In this document: positions 29,630 through 41,344 of the stretch, piece by piece
Position numbering within the stretch: position 1 is the stretch's first letter
Layout of the letters: every line of letters starts with the position of its first letter
NCBI GenBank assembly: GCA_023376005.1
Contig: CM042176.1
Location: 13,174,194-13,238,193 of the forward strand
Direction: 5' to 3'
Source of the DNA: Doryteuthis pealeii
Lineage: Eukaryota > Mollusca > Cephalopoda > Myopsida > Loliginidae
DNA length: 64,000 nucleotides
The notes under the pieces: generated by a model
What the model saw: the letters and a program-made list of their open reading frames with translations, nothing else
Databases searched by the model: none
What the model was told of the DNA's origin: nothing
Program-made: the position numbers and the translations under genes

Positions 29630-30620
29630 TTTACGGCATGTGAACCCTTGTTGGGTTATTTTATGTCGTAGGGGTACTCAATTATTGAAAAAACCCAGTT
29701 TATTTTGAACACATTCTTTTTAACCAATAGATGGGACCCTAACAGGTACTACCACTCCAGTTTGGTTTGGTTTGTTTTACGGCATATCAACCTCGGTGGA
29801 TCATGCCGACAAGACCCTAACAGGTACTACCACTCCGGGTCAGAGTGGACCAGGGAGCAATGGTGATGAAGGGGTGCTCCACATTACCCAAACCTTCAAA
29901 ACTGGAACCTCACCATCAGATAGAGTTTAACGCCATTCCCAGGACATGAAGACCCTCAGCCACCGCCTTCTAGCACCCATATGATAAAAAGGATTGGGGC
30001 AATCATATAGGTGCTAGGGCTTCACATGACCAGCCAATTGATAGGAAGGGACCTCTCCGACCGCCCGTCTAGCCAAATAAAGGGCCAAGGTGGAGTATTG
30101 CAAGACTGCTAATCCACCTGGGTTTATCCTTAAGCATCACAGGTCGCCACCCACGGCCAACAGGTGGCCCCATTTGGGGGAGTCTTACCCCTCTGCAGAG
30201 GTGCAATTGGTGTATTCATGGACCAGGGAGCAATGGCGATGAAGGGGTGCTTCACATTCCCCAAACCCCCAAAACCTCACCATCAGATAATTTAACGTGT
30301 TTCCCAGGACATGTAGACCTCAGCCACCGCCTTCTAGCACCCATATGATAAAAAGGATTGGAGCTTGCCATAAGGGCAATATGGTTGGGAAAAATCATAT
30401 AGGTACTAGGGCTGGCCATGACCAGTCGGAGGCCTCTCCGACCGCCCATCTAGCCTAAGTAAGTCTAAGTGGAGTGTTGCATGTCAGTCTACAAAGACTC
30501 GTCCTTAAGCATGATGGGGCGCCACCAACGGCCAACAGGTAGCCCCATTGGAAGGATTCTTACCCCTCTGCAAAGGTGCAGTCGGTGTATTCTAAAGCCC
30601 CATTCGACAGGGCTATTAAC
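29630..30620 (-). repeat. D-repeat cluster in left arm
   Basis: 29630-29760 is a subfamily left end (TTTTACGGCATGTGAACCC). 29770-30212 is a D-repeat with an internal deletion (ATGCCGACAAG joined to ACCCTAACAGG). 30215-30620 is a further copy beginning at GGACCAGGGAGCAATGG and ending CCCATTCGACAGGGC. Confidence 0.8.
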
Positions 30621-30654
30621 TGGGCTGGATGCGGGGCCAGAGAGTATTAGTCCG

Positions 30655-30742
30655 AAAGTGAACCTCGTAGCGCTACTGGAGTTCGAACCCGCTATGATAT
30701 CATAGTTCGGCACATTAGCCACTGCGTCACGACAGGGCTGGT
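30655..30742 (-). repeat. tRNA-like SINE head, left arm
   Basis: The minus strand reads TGACGCAGTGGCTAATGTGC then GCGGGTTCGAACTCC. TGGCTAATGTG fits the A box (TRGYNNANNNG) and GGTTCGAACTCC the B box. It starts AGCCCTGTCG, the same word that starts the D-repeat, so D-repeats may descend from a tRNA-headed SINE. The mirror copy is at 43408-43475. Confidence 0.68.
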
Positions 30743-30744
30743 GT

Positions 30745-31055
30745 TCTAATTTTTCCAGTAGGAAATTTTGGATTCACCCAAACGTTTTTATAATGATAGA
30801 CACTGAATAATTTTCCACGTTAAGACTTAGTTGGATTATACGGCATGTCAACACTTGGGTTATTTTATGACGTTTTTGTTTCATTCATTAGCGTGGCATG
30901 ATTTTAAGAACAACACACAGACCGACAGAGATAGAGAATGAATCCGTGCTGACAGCGCGACTTGAATTTGGCCCATAAGTAAGTTGGCGTAGTAGCCTAT
31001 TATCGGTATCAACCAAACAGCGAGGAATGCTATCCCTTTTCGCTAGCGTTAGACC
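30745..31055. other. Single-copy-like sequence within left arm
   Basis: No gene. It contains CAACCAAACAGCGAGGAATG and CTAGCGTTAGACCAGGG, a block also seen diverged at 38495-38545. A frame at 30888-31085 (minus) is mirrored at 43061-43255 only because the arms are copies. Confidence 0.5.
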
Positions 31056-31059
31056 AGGG

Positions 31060-32085
31060 TTTGGTTTGAGTTTAAGGCATATCAACCCCAGTGGGTCAAT
31101 TTAATGCCGATAAAGTTTTGTAATAAAGTCATTCTTAATGGATACTCAAATTTTTTTTTATAACTACATTTATCTACTTAACCCATAACAGGTACTACCA
31201 CTCCGGGTCAGAGTGGACCAGGGAGCAATGGTGATGAAAGGGTGCTCCACATTCCCCAAACCTCCAAAACTGGAACCTCACCATCAGATAGAGTTTAACG
31301 TCATTCCTAGGACATGTAGACCCGCAGCCACCGCCTTCTAGCACCCATATGATAAAAAGGTTAGGCTTTCCATAAGGGCAATAGGGTTGGGAAAATCATA
31401 GGTGCTAGGGCTTGACGTGACCAGTCGATTGATCGGAGGGAGCCTCTCCGACCGCCCGTCTAGTCCAAGATAGGGCCAAAGTGGAGTATTGCATGTCATG
31501 AACTGCTCATCTACCTGGGCTCTATCCTTAAGCATCACAGGTCACCACCCACGGCTAACAGGTGGCCCCATTGGGGGAATCTTATCCCTCTGCTAGGGTG
31601 CAGTCGGTGCATTCTAACGCCCCAGCCGGCAGGGCGGGCCTAATTAAGAACAAAAGTGGAGTATTCCATGTCATGGACTGCTCAGCAACTAGGGTTCTAT
31701 CCTTAAGCATCAAAACTAGAACCTCACCATCAGATAGTCTAACATCATTCCCAGGACATGTAAACCCTCAGCCACTGCCTTCTACTACCCATATGATAAG
31801 AAGGATTGGGGGTTGTCATAAGGGCAATAGGGTTGGAGCAATCATATAGGTGCTAGGGCTTAACGTGACCAGCCGATTGATCAGAGGGGGCCTCTCTGAC
31901 CGCCCGTCTAGTCTAAGGGCAAAAGTGGGGTGTTGTATGTCATGGACTGCTCATCCACCAAGGCTCCATCCTTAAGCATCACGGGTCGCCACCAACAGGT
32001 AGCCCCATTGGGGGAGGGGGAATATAACCCCTCTACAAAAGGTACAGTCGATGTATTCTAAAGCCCCACCGACAGAGCTTCTGAC
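31060..32085 (-). repeat. Two D-repeats in tandem
   Basis: 31060-31640 is complete, though TTTAAGGCATATCAACCCC starts it. 31650-32085 starts inside the element (AGAACCTCACCATCAGATAG) and ends CCCCACCGACAGAGC. Confidence 0.82.
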
Positions 32086-32234
32086 AGGCAAGAGATCTCA
32101 CTAGCAATTGCTTGGACAACTATTATAGTTTTAAAAATATTTCTTCAAGTGATGAATTTGGCAACTTTGGAATGATTTGGGGGTACGGATTCCTTAGGGG
32201 TGATTTAATGGAGGGTGTGAACTTTTAAGCGGTT
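32086..32234. other. Short unique sequence
   Basis: About 150 bp without repeats or frames. Confidence 0.4.
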
Positions 32235-32835
32235 GGTTGGTTGGATTTTATGGCATGTCGAACCTTATTGGGTTATTTTATGGTATATCAACCTCAGTGC
32301 GGCATTTAATGCCGATAAAGTTTTGAAATAAAATCATTCTCAATGGATAATCAATTTTTTTATAAATACATTTTTCTATTTAATCCATAAATGGGACCCT
32401 AACATGTACTACCACTCCGGGTCAAAGTGGACCTGGGAGCAATAGTGATGAAGGGATGTTCCACGTTCCACAGACCTCCAAAACTGGAACCTCACCATCA
32501 GATAGAGTTTAACGTCATTCCCAGGACATATAGACCCTCAGTCACCACCTTCTAGCACCCATATGATAAGAGGTTGGGGCTTGCCATAAGGGCAATAGGG
32601 TTGGGAAAATCATAGGTGCTAGGGCTTGACGTGACCAGCCGATTGATCGGAGGGGGCCTCTCCGACCGCCCGTCTAGCCCAAAGATAGGGCCAAAATAGA
32701 GTATTGCAAGTCATGAACTGCTCATCCACCTGGGTTCTATCTTTATGCATCACGGGTCGCCACCCACGGCCAACAGGAATTTTACCCCTCTGCAGAGGTG
32801 CATTCTATAGCCCCAGCCGACAGGGCGGTGTATGT
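32235..32835 (-). repeat. D-repeat, nearly complete, after a subfamily left end
   Basis: A GGTTGGTTGGATTTTATGGC start is fused to TGGTATATCAACCTCAGTGC, suggesting one copy inserted into the left end of another. Ends CCCCAGCCGACAGGGCGG. Confidence 0.8.
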
Positions 32836-33121
32836 TTTTGGAAATCCCCAGACAAAGGAAAACTTTGACCTTGAATACTCCTTTTCAAAAAGGAGGATTG
32901 GTCGTCTACAGTGTCATTTTCCGGTTTTGATAACATTTTCGTAAATTTGTCTTCCGTTATCAGGTTAATGGTTTTTCCCATTGTTTAATTATTTAAATGC
33001 TGAACTCTTTCATGCAATAATGGCATATCAACACTATATGGGTCATTTAATTCTGCAGTTTGATTCATTTGTAAATGTGGGTATAATAACCTTACTACAA
33101 ATAGGAGGGTTTGCCGATTAC

Positions 33122-33153
33122 ATCAGTGGTTCCCAACCTGTGGCCACATGGCC
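33122..33153 (+). repeat. hAT-like terminal sequence
   Basis: CAGTGGTTCCCAACCTGTGG is very close to the conserved end of many hAT (Charlie/Tip100-type) elements. No matching inverted end was found nearby, so it is a remnant. Confidence 0.4.
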
Positions 33154-33174
33154 AAAATGCCCCACAGAAAATAT

Positions 33175-33757
33175 AATTCTATATGACGACAACATTTTGA
33201 AATAAATTCATTCTTAATGGATAATCAATTTTGTTTATAAACTCATGTTTTTCTATTCAACCGATAGATGGGACGCTAACAGGTACTACCACTCCGGGTC
33301 AGAGTGGACCAGGGAGCAATGGTGATGAAGGGGTACTCCACATTCCACAAACCTCCAGAACTGGAACCTCACCATCATATAGAGTTTGGTTTGGTTTGGT
33401 TTGTTTTACGGCATATCAACCTCAGTGGGTCATTTAATGCCGATAAAGTTTTGAAATAAATCAATTCTTAATGGATAATACATTTTTTTATAAATACATT
33501 TTTCTATTTAACCCATAGATGTGACCCTAACAGGTACTACCACTCCGGGTCAGAGTGGACCAGGGAGCAATGGTGATGAAAGGGGTGCTCCACATTCCCC
33601 AAACCTCCAAAACTGGAACCTCACCATCAGATAGAGTTTAACGTCATTCCCAGGACATGTAGACCCTCAGCCACCGCCTTCTAGCACCCATATGATAAAA
33701 GGGGTTGGGGCTTGCCATAAGGGCAATAGGGTTGGGAAAATCATATAGGTGTTATTC
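33175..33757 (-). repeat. Two truncated D-repeats in tandem
   Basis: 33175-33386 is cut at TATAGAGTTTGG by the (GGTTT)n left end of the next copy (33388-33757), which itself stops at AATCATATAGGTG. The insertion point inside an older copy is visible. Confidence 0.8.
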
Positions 33758-34164
33758 AGTAGTCACGAATCTGCGAGAATAGCTTGCTAACTACTACACC
33801 ACCATGGGACGCCCTTCCAAAAGGAAGTATTATGTCATCAAATATTGAATCTTTTTTTCTATACGGAAATTACTGATTTCAGATTTTTGAAGAGTTTTAA
33901 ACTGATTATTGTAGGAGTGTTAACATACCACGCTGATAATTTCAATGGCTTTGTTTTTATTTTTGTTTTTTCAGATTAAAAGTGCTTCTGGTTGTTTTGA
34001 AGTGTCTTGAATTTTCCAAGAGTCAATCCCATGTAGAAATTCCTTTACAAGACCATCTTTAAAGTTGTTTAATTTTAAGAAAACTAAATTTCCATTTGTT
34101 AATAGATTTTTGGAAAACGTAAGATTAGTCTTTATTTTTTTAATTTTTATAGAGACTTCCCAGT
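33758..34164. other. AT-rich sequence, no gene
   Basis: 33765-33815 may be a diverged tRNA-like SINE (CGAATCTGCGAGAATAGC). The rest shows no frame or repeat I recognise. Confidence 0.4.
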
Positions 34165-34925
34165 AGTTTCCAGGGTTGGTTGGATTTTACGGCATGTTAA
34201 CCCTCGTTAGGTTTTATTTTTATTCATTCTTCGTTTTAAAAAAAAAAAAAAAAATTTTAATTTTGAAAATCAATTTTCCAAATAAATTATTTTAAAACCA
34301 TATTTTTTTTAATTAAAATAATTCACATGTTTTGAATCAATTAAAAGAAAAACCATAAAAGCCTTGGGTTATTTTATGTTGAAGACATTTTGTTCTAGTT
34401 ATACTTGATTAGTATTAAATTATTTAACTCATTTTTGTTCACTCATTTTTTTCTATTTACTCATAGATGGGACCCTAACAGGTACTACCACTCCGGATCA
34501 GAGTGGCCCTGGGAGTAATGGTGATGAAGAGGCACTCCACGCCCACCTAGCGCTTCAGAATTGGAACCTCACCATCAGATAGAGTTTAACGTCATACCCA
34601 GGACAATAAGACCCTCAGCCACCGCCTTCTAGCACATATGATAAAAAGGGGTTGTAGCTTGCCATAAGAACAATAGGTTTGGGACAATCATAGGTCCTAG
34701 GGTGTGACGTGACCTCTCCGACCGCTCGTCTAGCCTAAGTAATGGCCAAATTGGAGTATTGCATGCGAGACTACTCAGCCAGTAGGGTTCCATCCTTAAG
34801 CATCTCGTGGGTCTCCATCCACAGCCAACAGGTAACCCCATTAGAAGGGAGGTCTTACCCCTCTGCAGAGATGCAGTCGGTGTATTCTAAAGCTCTAGCC
34901 GACAGGGCTCTTAGCTGGGAAAACT
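34165..34925 (-). repeat. D-repeat with AT-rich insertion
   Basis: Starts with the subfamily left end GGTTGGATTTTACGGCATG, has an A/T-rich insertion at 34235-34370, continues at 34450 (ATAGATGGGACCCTAACAGG) and ends CTCTAGCCGACAGGGC. Confidence 0.75.
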
Positions 34926-34974
34926 GGTTGTCCGTGGCAGTATTAACAACAACGCTCATGTGAGAAGACCAGAA

Positions 34975-35675
34975 TAATTTGCTTTATTTTACGGCATATC
35001 AACCTCAGTGGGTCATTTAATGTTTTGAAATAAACTCATTCTTAATGGATACTCAATTTTTTTATAAACATTTTTCTATTTAATCCATAGAGGGGACCCT
35101 AACATGTACTACCACTCCGGGTCAGAGTGAGCCAGGAAGCAATGGTGATGAAGGGGTGCTCCATATTCCCCAAACCTCCAGAACTGGAACCTCACCATCA
35201 GATAGAGTTTAACGTCATTCCCAGGACATATAGACCCTCAGTCACTGCCTTCTAGCACCCATATGATAAAAGGGGTTGGGGCAATAGGTTTGGTTTGTTT
35301 TGTTTTACGGCATATCAACCTCAGTGGGTCATTTAATGCCGATAAAGTTTTGAAATAAATCAATTCTTAATGGATAATACAATTTTTTTATAAATACATT
35401 TTTCTATTTAACCCATAGATGGGACCCTAACAGTTACTACCACTCCGGGTCAGAGTGGACCAGGGAGCAATGGTGATGAAAGGGTGCTCCACATTCCCCA
35501 AACCTCCAAAACTGGAACCTCACCATCAGATAGAGTTTAACGTCATTCCCAGGACATGTAGACCCTCAGTCACCGCCTTCTAGCACCCATATGATAAAAA
35601 GGGTTGGGGCTTGCCATAAGGGCAATAGGGTTGGGAAAGTCATATAGGTGCTAGGGCTTGACGTGTCCAGCCGAT
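34975..35675 (-). repeat. Two D-repeats in tandem, both 3-prime truncated
   Basis: 34975-35286 stops at GGGGTTGGGGCAATAGG where a second left end begins. 35287-35675 stops at GTCCAGCCGATTGG, joined to a 5S/tRNA-like SINE. Confidence 0.82.
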
Positions 35676-35880
35676 TGGAGACACTTAGTGAGAATCAAAC
35701 TCAGTAAATAATTGATATACAAGACTAGCTTGCTTACAATTACACTACGACGAGGTGCCTTCATAATTTTACAAAGTTTTGCTTAGACGTCAAGTTTCTA
35801 AATGTTTACCCATCTTGGTACTGAACAAGCACATCGTTGCTTTACTTCGATACTTTGGTGGTAATCGGTGTTTGAACGTA
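35676..35880 (-). repeat. 5S/tRNA chimeric SINE head, copy 1
   Basis: Read on the minus strand, the 5S-like part comes first (AAGTAAAGCAACGATGTGCT, then AGTACCAAGATGGGTAA). A tRNA-like part follows (CTCGTCGTAGTGTAATTGTA, B-box-like GAGTTTGATTCTC). In 5S rRNA the corresponding blocks are GAAGCTAAGCAGGGTCGGGC and TAGTACTTGGATGGGAGAC. Homologous copies are at 39035-39300 and 40030-40245. Confidence 0.55.
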
Positions 35881-35969
35881 AGTGTACCAAACAAAGCCTA
35901 GGAGGCTAAGCTTATAAAACACGCTGGTCACTCGGATAGTTTTTGTTAAGGGAGACAACGAAGTTGTGT

Positions 35970-35996
35970 GAGTGAGACAACGAGAGAGAGTGAGAC

Positions 35997-36031
<35 letters not shown>

Positions 36032-36125
36032 ACGAGAGAGAAAGAGAGAGAGAGAACGAGAGAGAAGAGACAACGAGAGAGAAAGAGAGAGAGAGAACGA
36101 GAGAGAGAGAACGAGAACGAGAGCT
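35970..36125. repeat. (GA)n-rich microsatellite
   Basis: GAGAGAGA runs interrupted by GACAAC words. Frames on both strands here (RERERE or SLSLSL) are artefacts. Confidence 0.95.
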
Positions 36126-36139
36126 TGATTAACACATCA

Positions 36140-36335
36140 CATGGTTTGGTTTGTTTTGTTTTACGGCATATCAACCTCAGTGGGTCATTTAATGCCGATA
36201 AAGTTTTGAAATAAATCAATTCTTAATAGATAATACAATTTTTTTATAAATACATTTTTCTATTTAACCCATAGATGGGACCCTAACAGGTACTACCACT
36301 CTGGGTCAAAGTGGACCAGGGAGCAATGGTGACAT
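36140..36335 (-). repeat. D-repeat left end, truncated
   Basis: From GGTTTGGTTTGTTTTGTTTT to AGGGAGCAATGGTGA. Confidence 0.8.
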
Positions 36336-36744
36336 CACATGGACGATAGCCGAACTCTTATCCAAATAATCCTGTATTCCTGGTCGGCGAGAAAAATAAA
36401 ACCCAATATTGTTATATGGGAAACATATCTAACAGTTTGTTATATATATATATATATTTTAATATAATATTATTATCTATAATATATTATTTATTATAAA
36501 TAATAATGATATTTTATATAATAATGGAATCACATAATCACAAAGAATGATTATCATAAAGAATCATAACATAATCGCATAAATAATTTTATATAATAAT
36601 AATTTATATATTTATTTATTATATAATATAAATATTATTTATTACTAAAATTTGTCTTAATTTATTAACTTTTCATCTATAAAAATATAAAACATATCTA
36701 ACAGTTTGTTATATTTTGTTATTCCTAACATCTTGGGGTGTAAC
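36336..36744. other. AT-rich sequence, no gene
   Basis: TATATA and TTATTATAAT-type runs. The words AACATATCTAACAGTTTGTT occur at 36422 and 36689, a partial duplication. Confidence 0.6.
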
Positions 36745-38285
36745 AGTTTTAGTTGAATTTTTCGGCATGTCAACCCTTGTTGGGTTATTTTATGCCGAAG
36801 ACATTGTTTTATTTATTCTTGATAGGCACTCAATTATTCAACTCAATTTTTTAAACTCATTTTAAAAAACCTATTCAACCCATAGATGGTACTAACAGGT
36901 AATACCACTCCGAGCCTGGGTGGACCTGGGAGTAATAGCGATGAGGGGGGAACTCCACACTACCCAGAAATGGTTGGTTGGGTTTTACGGAATGTCAACC
37001 TCAGTGGGTCATTTAATGCCGACAAAGTTTTGAAATAAATTCATTCTTAATCCCAGAATTGGAAGTTCACTAGATGCAGTTTAACGTCATACCCTGGACA
37101 CCTGAAGTAGGGTAAGTAATTACCAAACCCCTACGCTACGAGCAGGATGTAACACAAAGTCAATTTTTAAGTGGAGTTAAAACTTGTTTAGTTTGTTGGT
37201 TGTTTTGTTGTACGGCATATCAACCTCGGTCGGTCATTTAATGCCGATAAAGTTTTGAAATAAAGTCATTCTTAACGGGTATTCAATTTTTTTAAAATAC
37301 AGTTTACTATTTAACCCATAGATGGGACCCTAACAGGTACTACCACTCCGGGCCAGAGTGGACCTGGGAGCAATGGTGATGAAGGGGTGAACCACATTCC
37401 TCACAGCTCCAGAACTGGAACCTCACCATCAGATAGAGTTTAACGTCATTCCCAAGACATGAATACCCCCAGCCACCGCCTTCTAGCACTCATGATAAAA
37501 AGAGTTGGGGCTTGGCAAAAGAGCACTAGGGTTGGAACAATCATATAGGTGCTAGGGCTTGACATGACTAGCCGATTGATCGAAGGGGGGGCCCTCTCCG
37601 ACCACCAGTCTTGCCTGAGTAAGGACTAAAGTGTTGCATGTCATGGACTGCTCAGCCAGTTGTTGGTTGGTTGGGTTTTACGGCATGTCAACCCCTTGGG
37701 TCATTTTATGCCGAATACTTCTATTGGTAAAAAAATGTTTAATGCTAACAAAGTTTTGAAATAATTTCATTTTTAATGGATAATACAATTTTGTTTATAA
37801 ACTCATGTTTTGTATTTAACCCATAGATGGGACCCTAACAGGCACTACCACTCCGGGTCAGAGTGGACCAGGGAGCAATGGTGATTAAGGGATGCTCCAC
37901 ATTCCCTAAACCTCCAAAACTGGAACCTCACCATCAGATAGAGTTTAACATAATTCCAAAGACATATAGACCCGCAGTCACCGCCTTCTAGCACCCATGT
38001 GATAAAAAGAGGTTGGGGCTTGCCATAAGAGCAATAGGGTTGGAAAAATCATATAAGTGCTAGGGCTTGACGTGACCAGCCGATTGATCGGAGGGGGCCT
38101 CTCCGACCGCCCGTCTACCCCAAGATAGGGCCAAAGTAGAATATTGCAAGTCATGAACTGCTCATCCACCTGGGCTCTATCCTTAAGCATCACGGGTCGC
38201 CACCCACGGCCAACAGGTGGTCCCATTGGGGGAGTCTTACCTCTCTGCAGAGGTGCATTCTAACGCCCCAGCCGACAGGGCGGTC
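36745..38285 (-). repeat. D-repeat cluster
   Basis: 36745-36970 is a subfamily copy (TTTTTCGGCATGTCAACCC). 36970-37065 is a left end. 37190-37665 is a near complete copy, interrupted at CATGGACTGCTCAGCCAG. 37670-38285 is a further near complete copy ending CCAGCCGACAGGGCGG. 37066-37189 is unique. Confidence 0.8.
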
Positions 38286-38660
38286 AGCCAGTTGTGTTCC
38301 ATCTTTAAGCATCACTATCCACGGCCAACAGTATTAACCCTTAGGTGTAGTCGGTGAAACAAATGCGTTTTTGAAGTATCACCGGTACGATTCGAACGCC
38401 AACATGTTGAGGCGCTTATTTGTACCATGAGTAAAGCGATAGTAAACAGAATTAAAAAAAAAAAGTTAAGTCAGTGGAGGGGCCCAGGGTCGGTATTAGC
38501 CGAACAGCAAGGGAGCCTATCCCCTTTTCGCTGGCGCTAGACCAGGGATATATTTTCTGAAGTGGAACACCAAACCTATCGTCAGCACCGAGGTTTTACC
38601 ACACAGGTCAGATTATCAAAGCTGTGCTACTCATGTGCCGAGGATCGGTATCGAACCCGG
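38286..38660. repeat. tRNA-like SINE remnants
   Basis: 38380-38430 in reverse orientation holds a B-box-like GCGTTCGAATCG. 38620-38660 contains GGTATCGAACCCGG, another B-box-like word. 38455-38470 is an A-run. 38290-38360 is D-repeat debris. Confidence 0.45.
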
Positions 38661-38925
38661 TTGGTTGGATTATACGGCATGTCAAACCTTGTTGGGTTGT
38701 TTTATGCCGAAGACAATTCGTTTTTATACATATTATTGAATGTTGCTCAATTGTTCTATTTAACCCATAGATGGGACCCTAATGGGTCAGGGTGGACCTG
38801 GGAGTAATTAAGGGGTACTCCACTCCAGAATTGGAACTTCACAATTAGATGCAGTTTAGCATTATATTCTCAGCTTACCGCCTTCTACACACATAATAAA
38901 AAAAGGTTTGGTATCGAACCCGGAA
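38660..38925 (-). repeat. D-repeat subfamily copy, shortened
   Basis: From GGTTGGATTATACGGCATG to CCGCCTTCTACACACAT, with internal losses. Confidence 0.7.
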
Positions 38926-39034
38926 CGTTGCGATTCCTAGGCGAATTCACAACCTAAACCTAAACCAACCCATCATTTTTGTAACAATTTCAGTTTCTGC
39001 TGTATCTACCACACAGGACAACTTTCAGTTACAA

Positions 39035-39420
39035 AGTCGTCCCCCATCTAAATACTGAACAGGATCATCGTTGCTTTACGCTGTAAAACCTAAAAGAGGG
39101 GAGGGGTTGGCACAAGGCAAAGCATGAGACACTTAGTGAGAATCAAACTCCGTAAATAATTAATATGCAAGACTAGCTTGCTTACAATTACACTACGACG
39201 AAGTGCCCGTATAATTTACTAAGTTTTGCTAAGTTTCTAAAGGGTTACTCATCTAAGTACTGAACAAGCGCATTGTTGCTTTACTTCAGTGATCTAGCAA
39301 GAACCAGTGCTTTGTACTTCAAGGTTGACAGAAATTGATTTTAACGGCATGTCAACATGTCTAGGGTTATTTTATGCCTAGAGGTTAGGAAATTGCGTTA
39401 ATTCAAGAGTATTTCTTTTT
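39035..39420 (-). repeat. 5S/tRNA chimeric SINE head, copy 2
   Basis: Contains GAGACACTTAGTGAGAATCA, AGCTTGCTTACAATTACAC, TAAGTACTGAACAAGCGCAT, all shared with copies 1 and 3. 39045-39085 is another 5S-like piece (CCCCCATCTAAATACTGAAC). The right end (39335-39410, TTTTAACGGCATGTCAACAT and TGCCTAGAGGTTAGG) is a tail shared with 40284-40355 and 41005-41075. Confidence 0.55.
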
Positions 39421-39424
39421 GAAC

Positions 39425-40022
39425 AATGGTTGGTTGGTTGGATTTTACGGCATGTCAACCCTTAATGGGTTTGGTTGATTTTTGCTTTACGGCACATCAA
39501 CCCCAGTGGGTCATTTAATGCCGATAAAGTTTTGAAATAACGTCATTCTTAATGGATACGCAATTTTTTTTTAATAAATACATTTTTCTATTTAACCCAT
39601 AGATGGGACCCTAACAGGTAATACTGCTCCGGGTCAGAGTGGACCAGGGAGCAATGGTGATGAAGAGGTGCTCAACATTCCCCAAACCTCCAAAACTGGA
39701 ACCTCAGAGTTTAACGTCATTCCCAGGACATGTAAACCGTCTACCACCCGTATAAGAAGGATTGGGGGTTGCCATAAGGGCAACAGGGTTGGGAAAATCA
39801 TATAGGTGCCAGGGCTTAACGTGGCTAGCCTATTGATCGCCCGTCTAGCCTAAGGGCCAAAATGGGGTGTTGTATGTCAGACTGCTCATCCACCAAGGCT
39901 CCATCCTTAAGCATCACGGGTCGCCACCAACGGTCAACAGGTCGTCCCATGGGGGGGGGGGATCTTGCTCCTCTGCAGAGGTGCAATCGGTGTATTCTAA
40001 AGCCCCAGTCGAGAGAGCGGTT
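39425..40022 (-). repeat. D-repeat inserted in a subfamily left end
   Basis: GGTTGGTTGGATTTTACGGC at 39430 is interrupted at 39465 by a complete second copy that ends CCCCAGTCGAGAGAGCGG. Confidence 0.78.
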
Positions 40023-40029
40023 GGCACAA

Positions 40030-40358
40030 GGCTAGAAATAAGAGACACTTAGTGAGAATCAAACTCAGTAAATAGATATGCAAGACTAGCTTGCTTACAA
40101 TTACACTACGACGAAGTGCCCAAATAATTTACAAAGTTTTGCTAAGGCGTCAAGTTTCTAAACGGTTACCCATCTAAGTACTGAACAAGCGCATCGTTGC
40201 TTTACTTCGGTGATCTAGCAAGAACCCGTGCATTGAACGTAATTTGACCGTAAGCCAGAAAATCAAGGTTGACAGAAATTAATTGATTTTAACGGCATGT
40301 CATCCTGTCTAGGGTTATTTTATGCCTAGAGGTTAGGGAATTGCGTTAATTAGTTCAA
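40030..40358 (-). repeat. 5S/tRNA chimeric SINE head, copy 3
   Basis: The clearest copy: tRNA-like block at 40045-40125 and 5S-like block at 40155-40235 (CCATCTAAGTACTGAACAAG, CATCGTTGCTTTACTTCGG, TGATCTAGCAAGAACCCGTG). In minus orientation the 5S-like part precedes the tRNA-like part. Confidence 0.58.
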
Positions 40359-40364
40359 TAGTAT

Positions 40365-40975
40365 GAGACCCTAACAGGTACTACCACTCCGGGTCAGAGT
40401 GGACCTGGGAGCAATGGTGATAAAGGGGTGCGCCACATTCCCCAAACCTCCAGAACTGGAACCTCACCATCAGATAGAGTTTAACGTCATTCCCAGGACA
40501 TGTACACCCTCAGCCACTGCCTTCTAGCACCCATATGATAAGGTTTGGAGGTTGCCATAAGGGCAATAGGGTTAGGGCAGATATAGTGCTAGGGCTTGAC
40601 GTGGCCAGCCGATTGATCGGAGGGGTCCGCTCCGACCGCCCGTCTAGCCCAAGAAAAGCCTAAAGTGGAATATTGCAAGTCATGGACTGCTCAGCCACCT
40701 GGGTTCTATCCTTAAGCATCACGGGTCGCCACCCACGGCCAACAAGTAGGCCCATTGGGGGAGTCTTACCCCTCTGCAGAGGTGCAGTCGGTGCATTCTA
40801 ACGCCCCAGGCGGCAGGGCAGTCCGGGTCAGAGTAGACCAGGGGACAATGGTGATGAAGGGGTGCTCCACATTCCCCAGACCTCCAAAACTGGAACCTCA
40901 CCATCAGATAGAGTTTAATGTCATTCTCAGGACATGTAGACCTTCAGCCACCGCCTAGCAGTGCGATTTAACCCT
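40365..40975 (-). repeat. Two D-repeats, both truncated
   Basis: 40365-40825 lacks the left end and ends CCCCAGGCGGCAGGGC. 40826-40975 begins at CCGGGTCAGAGTAGACCAG and stops at CAGCCACCGCC. Confidence 0.8.
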
Positions 40976-41344
40976 CAAAAAAAGGTCGGTATAAGGTTTA
41001 GTTGATTTTAACGGCACGTGAACAGTCTAGTTATTTTATGCCTAGAGGTTAGTGATTCGCGTTAATTGAAAGTTTAATATTTTCATATTTGTAGTTCAGG
41101 ATTTTAGATTTTTTAAGAATTACAGTCATGGGATAAAGTGTTCTCACTATCTTACATTACAATCCATAGATGGGACCCTAACACGCACTACGACTCCGGG
41201 TCGCAGGTCCAGGAGTTGAGTAACTTTAGGTCGTAGGCAAATAGGGACTGAGTTTTCTATTATAGGCCACAGAGTCTAAAATTAACTTCAAGACTGCGAG
41301 AATGGAGACAGCTGGGTCTGGACCCCAGGAAAGACTACCTGCAG
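40976..41344. other. Mixed debris, no gene
   Basis: 41005-41075 is the tail shared with the 5S/tRNA SINEs, 41165-41205 a D-repeat word (GGGACCCTAACACGCACTAC). The rest is unassigned. Confidence 0.5.

Larger units (their letters stand above)
28480..31200. repeat. Large inverted duplication, left arm
   Basis: It matches the reverse complement of 42960-45975 through at least ten landmarks in order, including AAGCGATCGTAGAGTGG, GGATCGATGCTATCCCCCC, GGGTTTATTACCCAGTGCCT, GTACAAGTGGGGTACGAGG, the tRNA-like block at 30660-30740, and GGTATCAACCAAACAGCGAG. Unique and repeat sequence are both included. The arms are about 2.7 and 3.0 kb. The right arm carries extra D-repeat sequence. Confidence 0.9.

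Noticed and set aside
30888..31085. Conserved 65-codon protein also at 43061-43255
   Set aside because: The similarity arises because both lie in arms of the large inverted duplication. No domain or codon bias supports it.
35842..36219. 125-codon minus-strand ORF (SLSLSL)
   Set aside because: It reads through a (GA)n microsatellite between two SINE remnants.
40155..40245. 5S rRNA gene
   Set aside because: Only part of the molecule is recognisable, diverged and joined to a tRNA-like block. Better read as SINE.
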